Source of the DNA: Clostridia bacterium
GTDB taxonomy: Bacteria > Bacillota > Clostridia > Oscillospirales > CAG-272
Length of the DNA: 5,604 nucleotides
NCBI GenBank assembly: GCA_017461825.1
Contig: JAFTXB010000216.1
Coordinates: 1-5,604 of the forward strand
Direction: 5' to 3'
The position numbers were made by a program, and so were the translations under genes. Position 1 is the first letter of the stretch. Every line of letters starts with the position of its first letter. The notes below the pieces were generated by a model that had not been told where the DNA came from, ran no database searches, and saw only the letters and a program-made list of their open reading frames with translations. Below are positions 1-5,334 of this stretch, one piece after another.

Positions 1-431
1 CCGTCTGCGTAATTTCCAAGCGGAGAAAAGCCGCTTTCATAGCGCCCGCCTGCCTCATAAGCCGTTTCGGGAATATCAATGTCGTTCATGAGGATAAAAT
101 CGGTTTCGCTGTGCGCGGGGGCGCGGAGAAGATCGAGGTCGTCAAGGTCGTAGATGCCAACAAAGCCTTCGGGAACAGAGGTCAGCCCATAGGGGAGGTC
201 GGTGATCTGCCGTGCGTTAAGATAGTTGACGATCTCGGGGATCGCCGCCACAGCGCCAACGATCAAAGCGATCGCAAGTACCGCCGCCGACAGCATGACA
301 CCCAGCGGACGGCGAGCGGTGTGATGTTCCTTTTTGGATGCCTCGCACGTTGCTTGTATGGGAAGGACGCGCTCCGATGAGGGAATGTTCATGGCATGCA
401 ATTCTTTTTTGAGTTTTCGTTTGATGTTCAT
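1..431 (-). CDS. Single-pass membrane protein paired with the ECF sigma factor, putative anti-sigma factor (C-terminus cut off by the window)
   Basis: The 143 visible residues start at an ATG preceded by AAGGAAG at a good distance. Residues 1-42 are a short, basic, polar segment (MNIKRKLKKEL...), residues 43-64 are one hydrophobic membrane helix, and the rest would lie outside the cell. The outside part runs through a segment at 89-102 (GFVGIYDLDDLDLL) into FILMNDIDI (112-120) and FSPLGN (135-140). That is the pattern seen at the start of GLUG-type or beta-helix surface repeats ('Y.LMNDIDL...F.PIGN'). The gene follows the ECF sigma gene by 34 bases in the same direction, which is the usual place for a cognate regulator. 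By inference the cytoplasmic tail binds the sigma factor and the ectodomain senses something outside. No zinc anti-sigma motif (HxxxCxxC) is present, and the tail is short for a known anti-sigma domain, so the anti-sigma role is a guess from context. The frame stays open to the window edge, so the full length is unknown. Confidence 0.75.
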   Translation of the reverse strand, partial: MNIKRKLKKELHAMNIPSSERVLPIQATCEASKKEHHTARRPLGVMLSAAVLAIALIVGAVAAIPEIVNYLNARQITDLPYGLTSVPEGFVGIYDLDDLDLLRAPAHSETDFILMNDIDIPETAYEAGGRYESGFSPLGNYAD

Positions 432-466
432 AAATTCTTCCTTTCTGATTTCAATGCGTTTCGCAT
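428..466 (-). other. Possible 12-codon coupling minicistron between the sigma gene and the membrane protein gene
   Basis: An ATG overlaps the sigma factor stop codon (TGATG, bases 468-464) and opens a frame encoding MRNALKSERKNL. Its TGA stop overlaps the ATG of the membrane protein gene (ATGA, bases 431-428). Both junctions are the kind used for translational re-initiation. The segment also carries the AAGGAAG ribosome binding site of the downstream gene. A frame this short can arise by chance, and no ribosome binding site of its own is placed clearly enough to prove translation. Confidence 0.15.
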
Positions 467-993
467 CACTCGCGGTAGTATTGCTTCAGCTTTTCCAAGG
501 CACGTCTGTAGCGCTTCTCGCAGGCGGCGGTGGAAATGCCGATGAGGGATGCGATCTGTCTGTGCGTTTGTCCGCCGTCCAGCTTGAGCACCACGATCTG
601 CCGCTCCTCTTCGGAGAGAAGCGAGAGCGATTCAAGCGCCGAAAGAGGCTTTGCCTCGGCTTCATCGGCGGTGTTTTCGTCAATGGGGCTTTCGCACATC
701 ACTTCGCGCCGCCGCTTTTGCAGGGCGTTCAATGCCAGATTGCGCGTGATCTTTAAAACGTATGCTCGGGCATTGGTTTGCGGTTGATAGCTGTTGGCGC
801 TTGCGAGCAAGCGGACAAAGGTTTCCTGCATGACGTCTTCCGCGGCGTAGGTGTCCTGCAGGATCGAATATGCAAGCAGATAGATCTGTCTGCCGAGCTT
901 TTTGTAGATCACGGTCAAAGCCTCGTGATCGCCCGAGGCGATCCGACACAAAGCCATGTCACAAGCCGCATCGGTGAAAAACGGAACTTGCAT
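466..993 (-). CDS. ECF-type RNA polymerase sigma factor
   Basis: A 175-residue sigma-70 family protein of the extracytoplasmic function type, which would direct RNA polymerase to a small set of promoters. Region 2 spans about residues 20-97: GDHEALTVIYKKL opens it, DVMQETFVRLL (53-63) is the -10 recognition helix, and ARAYVLKITRNLALN (75-89) is the typical end. A loose acidic linker (100-120) follows. Region 4 is at about 118-172, with LSEEERQIVVLKLDGGQTH leading to the helix-turn-helix HRQIASLIGISTAACEKRYR, which reads the -35 element. The ATG at 993 is chosen because AGGAGAGGAG lies 8 bases upstream and the length then fits the family; an in-frame ATG 14 codons earlier has no such site. The next gene encodes a one-helix membrane protein, the usual partner arrangement. 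Region 4 ends the protein, with no extra sensory domain. The regulon cannot be read from this window. Confidence 0.93.
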   Translation of the reverse strand: MQVPFFTDAACDMALCRIASGDHEALTVIYKKLGRQIYLLAYSILQDTYAAEDVMQETFVRLLASANSYQPQTNARAYVLKITRNLALNALQKRRREVMCESPIDENTADEAEAKPLSALESLSLLSEEERQIVVLKLDGGQTHRQIASLIGISTAACEKRYRRALEKLKQYYRE

Positions 994-1039
994 TTTCTTC
1001 ACTCCTCTCCTGATTTGAACGTTCACCCTATACAACCGT

Positions 1040-1071
1040 CAAAGACTGCCGTTTCGGACAAAAAGGTTGAA
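1040..1071 (-). promoter_or_regulatory. Candidate ECF-type promoter for the sigma factor gene
   Basis: On the minus strand the sequence CAACCTTTTTG (a -35 like the AAC motif of ECF promoters) lies about 16 bases upstream of CAGTCTTT, which resembles a CGTC-type -10. This would give a leader of roughly 45 bases before the start at 993. It sits directly after the ackA terminator, where a promoter for the sigma operon is needed. No good sigma-A pair was seen in the same stretch. Autoregulation is common for ECF genes; here it is inferred from pattern only. Confidence 0.35.
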
Positions 1072-1077
1072 TTTTTT

Positions 1078-1117
1078 GAAAAAATTCCCCAACGGAGTAA
1101 GCAACGCCGTTGGGGAA
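1078..1117 (-). terminator. Intrinsic terminator of ackA
   Basis: An 11-bp perfect stem (TTCCCCAACGG at 1085-1095 with its complement at 1107-1117) encloses an 11-base loop. On the minus strand it is followed by six T residues (1084-1079). It begins 14 bases after the ackA stop codon. The plus strand lacks a comparable T run on its side, so this is a one-way terminator that separates ackA from the sigma operon downstream. Confidence 0.93.
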
Positions 1118-1131
1118 CCGTGTATCATGAA

Positions 1132-2346
1132 TTATTTTGCGTAAAACTCGTCAGCCAGCTTTTGAGTATCCTTTGCGATCATCATTTCCTCGTCGGTGGG
1201 GATGACCAGAACCTTTACCTTGGAGCCCTCTGCGGTGAGGTCGATCATGGTGCCGCGAGGTGCGTTCATGTTCAGCTCCTCGTTGATCTTTACGCCGAGG
1301 TAGTCGAGGTTGGTGAGAATGCCGTTACGAACCTTGGCGTCATTTTCACCGAGGCCTGCGGTGATAACCAGCACGTCAACGCCGTTCATTTCGGCAACGT
1401 AGCTACCGATCAGCTTTCTTGCGTAGTGGACGATGAGATCCATTGCAAGCTGTGCGCGGTGATTGCCCTCTTCAACGGCAGCCCAAACCTCGCGCGCATC
1501 GCTCGATACGCCCGAAACACCGATGAGTCCCGATTTCTTTGTCAGGATGGTGTCAATCTCCTCGGAGGTGTAGCCCTTGCCGATCATAAAGGTTACGATG
1601 GAGGGATCGATGTGGCCGCAACGGGTTCCCATGGGCAGACCGTCCAGGGGAGTGAAGCCCATGGAGGTGTCAACCGCAACACCGTTCTTGATTGCCGAAA
1701 CCGACGAGCCCGAGCCCAAGTGGCAGGTGATGATCTTGAGGTCCTCGATCGGCTTGCCGACGATCTCTGCAGCCTTTTGAGAAACGTAGCGGTGGGAGGT
1801 TCCGTGGAAACCGTAGCGACGGATGCCGTACTTTTCGGTCCACTCATAGGGAATCGCGTAGGTGTAGGATGCCTCGGGCATGGACGCGAAGAACGCGCTG
1901 TCATAAACACCGACGTGAGGCACGTTGGGCATTGCTCTGCGGCAAGCGTAAACGCCCTTGAGCGACGCGGGGCCGTGCAGGGGGTTGATCGGAACGATTG
2001 ATTCAATGTAAGCGAGGATCTCCTCATCGAGTATGTTGGAGGCCTTGATCTTACCGCCGTGCACGAAGCGGTGTCCGACTGCCGAGATCTCGGAAACGTC
2101 GGAGATCACACCGAGTTCCTTGTCGGTCAAGGTGTTGAGAACCAGTTTAATTGCCGCGTCGTGGTCGTTGACGGGGGTCTCTTTGGTGTAGTTTTCCGCA
2201 CCGGGGCGCTTATGTGTGATGCTGCCGCTCTCGGGGGTGATACCGATCTTCTCGCAAATACCCTTTGCAAGCACGTTGCCGTTATCCATGTCAAACAGCT
2301 GATATTTCAGCGACGAGCTTCCTGCGTTGATAACCAGAATTTTCAT
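1132..2346 (-). CDS. ackA: Acetate kinase
   Basis: A 404-residue cytoplasmic enzyme of normal family length that interconverts acetyl phosphate plus ADP with acetate plus ATP, the last step of acetate fermentation. The N-terminal signature INAGSSSLKY (6-15) and the second signature RRYGFHGTSHRYVS (176-189) are intact. Expected active-site residues are present: N7, R93 in GHRFVHGG, H124, D149, H181, R242 in MGTRCG, R285 in SSDAR, R340 and the acidic pair at 386-387 in TDEEMMIA. The start at 2346 has AGGAGG six bases upstream and begins at the conserved MKILVINAG; the frame extends upstream, but without a family match. Unusual for the family are S212 in HLGSGSS (usually N), F153 in YDSAFF (usually H) and G125 in PLHGP (usually N). 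The gene has its own promoter and terminator, and pta, its frequent partner, is not next to it. Propionate kinase is the nearest alternative; butyrate kinase is excluded by the motifs. Confidence 0.97.
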   Translation of the reverse strand: MKILVINAGSSSLKYQLFDMDNGNVLAKGICEKIGITPESGSITHKRPGAENYTKETPVNDHDAAIKLVLNTLTDKELGVISDVSEISAVGHRFVHGGKIKASNILDEEILAYIESIVPINPLHGPASLKGVYACRRAMPNVPHVGVYDSAFFASMPEASYTYAIPYEWTEKYGIRRYGFHGTSHRYVSQKAAEIVGKPIEDLKIITCHLGSGSSVSAIKNGVAVDTSMGFTPLDGLPMGTRCGHIDPSIVTFMIGKGYTSEEIDTILTKKSGLIGVSGVSSDAREVWAAVEEGNHRAQLAMDLIVHYARKLIGSYVAEMNGVDVLVITAGLGENDAKVRNGILTNLDYLGVKINEELNMNAPRGTMIDLTAEGSKVKVLVIPTDEEMMIAKDTQKLADEFYAK

Positions 2347-2442
2347 GTCTTTCCTCCTGTATATCCCACGGCTGATTTCGGGGTGGGATCGAAAAAATAT
2401 GAGATTTTGCCACGTTCTTGAAGGCGTGACATTTTTCGTCAC
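2347..2442 (-). promoter_or_regulatory. ackA 5' leader with possible hairpins
   Basis: From the predicted transcription start near 2441 to the start codon there are about 95 bases. On the minus strand GTGAC-N7-GTCAC (2442-2426) forms a small dyad at the transcript start. The second half could instead pair as TGTCACG with CGTGGCA (2431-2425 with 2414-2408, one G-U pair), so the two folds exclude each other. A third 7-bp stem, ATCCCAC with GTGGGAT (2389-2383 with 2369-2363), ends four bases before AGGAGG (2358-2353). No known riboswitch is recognised, and regulation by this leader is only a possibility. Confidence 0.3.
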
Positions 2443-2447
2443 TCTAT

Positions 2448-2476
2448 ATTATAAAACAAAACCGCCGAGATTGCAA
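2448..2476 (-). promoter_or_regulatory. Sigma-A promoter of ackA
   Basis: On the minus strand TTGCAA (2476-2471) and a consensus TATAAT (2453-2448) are separated by exactly 17 bases in an AT-rich spacer. A strong housekeeping promoter suits a central fermentation gene. A GTGAC-N7-GTCAC dyad lies right at the expected start of transcription and could be an operator. Confidence 0.8.
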
Positions 2477-2505
2477 GAGAAAAACGAAATTTTCTTTGGA
2501 ATTCT

Positions 2506-2523
2506 CTTGATTTTCTTGATTTT
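2506..2523 (+). repeat. Perfect 9-bp tandem duplication at the rsmA promoter
   Basis: CTTGATTTT occurs twice back to back (2506-2514 and 2515-2523). Each copy contains a TTGATT that can serve as a -35; only the second is 17 bases from the -10. It is probably a small slippage duplication. Confidence 0.75.
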
Positions 2524-2544
2524 TTATGCAAAATATGATACAAT
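2516..2544 (+). promoter_or_regulatory. Sigma-A promoter of rsmA, extended -10
   Basis: TTGATT (2516-2521) and TACAAT (2539-2544) are 17 bases apart, and TG one base upstream of the -10 (2536-2537) makes it an extended -10 element. Transcription should start near 2551. That is only about eight bases before the ATG at 2559 but about 38 before the ATG at 2589, which supports the downstream start for rsmA. Confidence 0.8.
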
Positions 2545-2588
2545 AGAGGGGATAAAAAATGCCTTTGGGCGATTTGGAGCGTGACCGT

Positions 2589-3455
2589 ATGAATTTATGC
2601 GATATCAAGACCGTAAAACAGATCATGGCAATGTTTCACCTGACCTTTCACAAGGAGTTCGGGCAAAATTTTCTCACCGACCGCATGGTTGTGGAGGACA
2701 TTGCCGAGGAGTGCTGTGCCGATCCCGACAGCACCATTCTTGAAATTGGTCCCGGTATTGGTACTCTGACCTATGAATTGGCGTTGCGTCGGCGCGAGGT
2801 GATTTCTCTTGAGATCGACCGCGGGCTGATCCCCGTTTTGCAATATACTTTGGGCGAGTTTGATAACGTGCGCGTGATCAACGAGGACGTGATGCAGACC
2901 GATTTGGAGGCACTGCTGAGGCCCTATTTTGAAAAGGGCTCGGTTTCGGTGTGCGCAAACCTGCCGTATTATATCACCACGCCGATTCTCATGAAGCTCT
3001 TCGAATCGGGGCTGCCGTTTGAATACATCACGGTCATGATCCAAGCCGAGGTTGCCGACAGGCTATGTGCCGTGGCGGGGAGCAAGGATTACGGCGCGAT
3101 CACGGCGGTGCTTGCCTACTACGGCGAGGCGGAAAAGCTCTTTACCGTGCCTGCCGACCGCTTTGTGCCCGCACCGAAGGTCAATTCCACGGTCATCCGC
3201 ATCAGGCTCTATCACGAAAAGCCCTGCCGCCCCAAGGATGAAAAGCTCTTGTTCCGCACCATCAAGGCGGCGTTCGGACAGCGTAGAAAGACGCTTGCGA
3301 ACGTGCTTGGGACAGGCTTTTCCGAGCTTTCGCGCGAGCAGATCAACGAGGCGATCGCCCTTTGCGGTCATAGAGCAGACATCCGCGGCGAAAAGCTTGA
3401 CATCGCGCAGTTTACCGCGCTTTCCGACGTTTTGTACGGGATGCTGAATTCGTAA
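2589..3455 (+). CDS. rsmA: 16S rRNA (adenine1518/1519-N6) dimethyltransferase
   Basis: A 288-residue SAM-dependent enzyme (also called KsgA) that dimethylates two adjacent adenines near the 3' end of 16S rRNA late in small-subunit assembly. Loss of this activity gives kasugamycin resistance in other bacteria. The Rossmann methyltransferase core shows motif I LEIGPGIGTLT (51-61), the acidic SLEID (73-77), NED (98-100), the catalytic NLPYY (124-128), and IQAEVADRL (151-159). The family's C-terminal helical part has VPAPKVNS (193-200) and FGQRRKTLANVL (229-240). FGQNFLTD (24-31) is the usual N-terminal motif. The ATG at 2589 is chosen over the in-frame ATG at 2559: it has TTGGAG nine bases upstream, begins MNLCDI as clostridial RsmA proteins do, and leaves a workable leader after the promoter. 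No terminator follows, so some readthrough into the SulP gene is possible. Confidence 0.96.
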   Translation: MNLCDIKTVKQIMAMFHLTFHKEFGQNFLTDRMVVEDIAEECCADPDSTILEIGPGIGTLTYELALRRREVISLEIDRGLIPVLQYTLGEFDNVRVINEDVMQTDLEALLRPYFEKGSVSVCANLPYYITTPILMKLFESGLPFEYITVMIQAEVADRLCAVAGSKDYGAITAVLAYYGEAEKLFTVPADRFVPAPKVNSTVIRIRLYHEKPCRPKDEKLLFRTIKAAFGQRRKTLANVLGTGFSELSREQINEAIALCGHRADIRGEKLDIAQFTALSDVLYGMLNS

Positions 3456-3504
3456 AAATAAAAAAAGAGAATCAATTAAAAAATCCATAAAATATTTTTT
3501 TAGG

Positions 3505-3551
3505 AAGTTTTTGAAAGGTGTCGGAAAACTTTTTTTAAAAAGTTTTCTGAC
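3505..3551 (+). repeat. Long AT-rich hairpin in the spacer and leader before the SulP gene
   Basis: GTCGGAAAACTTTTT (3520-3534) pairs with AAAAAGTTTTCTGAC (3537-3551) over about 15 positions with one G-U pair and a tiny nominal loop. AAGTTTTT just upstream (3505-3512) repeats part of the right arm and could pair with the left arm instead. It is followed by CAAAAAACAAAGG, not by a T run, so it is not a normal terminator in either direction. The AAAGGAG site of the SulP gene begins eight bases later and is not enclosed. From memory, intergenic elements of the type 'AAGTTTTTGAAAGG...hairpin' are scattered in many Clostridia genomes; this may be a worn copy. Confidence 0.55.
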
Positions 3552-3579
3552 AAAAAACAAAGGAGATATAAAAAAGACA

Positions 3580-5259
3580 ATGAAGACCTTTCAACCGAAG
3601 CTGTTAACCACTCTTAAAAATTACAACGGAAAAAAGCTTGCAAATGACCTCGTTGCGGGCATCATCGTTGCCATCATCGCCCTGCCTCTTTCCATTGCCT
3701 TGGCAATCGCCTCGGGTGTCTCTCCCGAGCAGGGACTTTACACCGCCATTGTTGCGGGCTTTGCCATTGCGCTCTTTGGCGGCAGCAGCGTCAACATTTC
3801 AGGTCCCACGGCGGCGTTTGCCACCATCGTTGCGGGCATCGTTGTCACGCACGGTATCTCGGGGCTGATCGTTGCCACCGTTATGGCGGGCATTCTGCTC
3901 ATTCTGATGGGCGTGTTCCATTTCGGAGCGCTTATCAAATACATCCCCATGACCATCACCACGGGCTTTACGGCGGGCATTGCCATTACCATTTTGGTCG
4001 GGCAGATCAAGGACTTTTTGGGACTGACCTACGCCCCCGGAACACCCAACATCGAGACCTTGGAAAAGGTGGAGAACGTGATCGAAAATTTTGGTACGCT
4101 CAATCTCCACGCCCTTATCGTGGGCGGTATCGGGCTTGCCATTCTCATCTTGTGGCCGATGCTGGGGAAGATGAAGCTCGGTGCATTCTCAAAGATCTGC
4201 GCTAAGATCCCGCCCTCCATCATCGCCGTTGTGGTTGGAATTCTGCTGGTGCAGTTCACGCCGCTCAAGGTCAACACCATCGGCACGCTCTATCCCGATC
4301 TCTCGGCAGCCTTTCCCATGCCCGCTATTCCAAAATTTGATTTCGCAACCGTAAAAGCGGTTCTGCCCAGCGCCTTTACCATTGCCATTCTTGCCGCCAT
4401 CGAATCGCTGTTGTCCTGCGTGGTGTCCGACGGCATGATCGGCGACAAGCACAATTCCAACACCGAGCTGATCGCGCAGGGCGTTGGAAACATCTGCTCT
4501 GGTCTGTTTGGCGGTATTCCCGCAACGGGTGCCATCGCGCGGACGGCGGCAAACGTTAAAAACGGCGGACGAAGCCCCATTGCGGGGATCGTGCACGCCG
4601 TGGTGCTCCTGCTCTTTTTGCTGGTGCTCATGCCGCTTGCCAAGATGATCCCCATGCCTATCATTGCGGCGATCCTCTTTATGGTGGCGTATAACATGAG
4701 TGAGTGGCGGCATTTTGTCAAGATCTGCAAATCGGCACCGCTGTGCGACATTCTGGTGCTGGTTGTCACCTTCGTTCTCACCGTGGCGTTTGACCTGGTG
4801 GTGGCAATTGCCGTGGGACTGGTTCTGGCGGCGATCCTCTTCATCAAAATCGTTTCGGACGTCACCGAGGTGCGCCATTGGAGTGAAGCGGCGGACGAAT
4901 CCGAGCGCGACAAGGTCATTCCCGCAGGCGTGCAGGTGTATGAGATTAACGGCCCGCTGTTTTTCGCCGATGCCGATAAGTTCCAACAGTTTGCGGTGGG
5001 CGAGGACGACCGCGTGCTCATCGTTCGGATGCGCAACGTGCCATCGCTTGACGCAACGGCAATGAAGCAGTTTGAAGCGCTTTGCGCGCGGTGCGAGGAA
5101 AAGGGTGTTGCGCTGATCCTCTCGCACGTCAACAAGCAACCCATGTCGGTGATGAAGCGATCGGGCTTCTTGGCAAAGCTTGGCGAAGAAAAATTTGCCG
5201 CGAATATTGACGACGCACTTTCGCGCGCCAAGGGCATTATTTCCAAAAACGCGCAGTAA
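3580..5259 (+). CDS. SulP/SLC26 family anion transporter with C-terminal STAS domain
   Basis: A 559-residue inner-membrane protein, a normal length for bacterial SulP carriers. Residues 20-425 form a strongly hydrophobic transport domain. They begin with the family's first segment, LANDLVAGIIVAIIALPLSI (20-39), followed by SGVSPEQGLYTAI and the hallmark ISGPTAAF (73-80). The core region AAIESLLSCVVSDGM (272-286), HNSNTELIAQG (291-301) and GGIPATGAIARTAANV (311-326) is well kept. Residues 450-556 are a cytoplasmic STAS domain (GVQVYEINGPLFF, then VPSLDATAM at 487-495), which in this family regulates or supports transport. Bacterial members carry sulfate, bicarbonate or dicarboxylates; nothing here decides between these. 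The start is the ATG before KTFQPK; AAAGGAG lies 14 bases upstream, a wide spacing. No good promoter was seen in the spacer, so the gene may depend partly on readthrough from rsmA. No sulfate-assimilation or carbonic anhydrase gene is adjacent. Confidence 0.95.
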   Translation: MKTFQPKLLTTLKNYNGKKLANDLVAGIIVAIIALPLSIALAIASGVSPEQGLYTAIVAGFAIALFGGSSVNISGPTAAFATIVAGIVVTHGISGLIVATVMAGILLILMGVFHFGALIKYIPMTITTGFTAGIAITILVGQIKDFLGLTYAPGTPNIETLEKVENVIENFGTLNLHALIVGGIGLAILILWPMLGKMKLGAFSKICAKIPPSIIAVVVGILLVQFTPLKVNTIGTLYPDLSAAFPMPAIPKFDFATVKAVLPSAFTIAILAAIESLLSCVVSDGMIGDKHNSNTELIAQGVGNICSGLFGGIPATGAIARTAANVKNGGRSPIAGIVHAVVLLLFLLVLMPLAKMIPMPIIAAILFMVAYNMSEWRHFVKICKSAPLCDILVLVVTFVLTVAFDLVVAIAVGLVLAAILFIKIVSDVTEVRHWSEAADESERDKVIPAGVQVYEINGPLFFADADKFQQFAVGEDDRVLIVRMRNVPSLDATAMKQFEALCARCEEKGVALILSHVNKQPMSVMKRSGFLAKLGEEKFAANIDDALSRAKGIISKNAQ

Positions 5260-5281
5260 ACGAAAAAATTGATCCGTAAGA

Positions 5282-5334
5282 AGATCCCCCGACAGATTTT
5301 CAAAGGTCTGTCGGGGGATCTCTGTTTTCTGTTT
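5282..5334. terminator. Strong intrinsic terminator shared by the convergent SulP and GH127-like genes
   Basis: A 15-bp perfect stem (AGATCCCCCGACAGA at 5282-5296 with its complement at 5307-5321) has a 10-base loop. On the plus strand it is followed by CTGTTTTCTGTTT, a T-rich tail, and it starts 22 bases after the SulP stop. On the minus strand it lies 11 bases after the stop codon of the opposing gene and is followed by TCTTACGG, with a T6 run further on, so termination in that direction is probably weaker. Confidence 0.9.

Noticed and set aside
778..2001. A 407-codon open frame on the plus strand across ackA and part of the sigma gene
   Set aside because: It is antisense to two well-supported genes, has no ribosome binding site or family resemblance, and its composition is that of a shadow frame of codon-biased genes.
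2347..2560. A riboswitch in the spacer between ackA and rsmA
   Set aside because: The stems are short and no known riboswitch core was recognised; the only leader is about 95 bases, so only generic hairpins are reported.
2327..2584. An 85-codon plus-strand frame across the ackA-rsmA spacer
   Set aside because: It crosses both promoters and the ackA leader, has no ribosome binding site and encodes low-complexity sequence; the region is better explained as divergent regulatory DNA.
3475..3500. A possible sigma-A promoter or AU-only terminator in the rsmA-SulP spacer (TAAAAT, A and T runs)
   Set aside because: No -35 lies at a suitable distance, and the A/T runs form only a weak AU stem without GC pairs, so neither call is supported.
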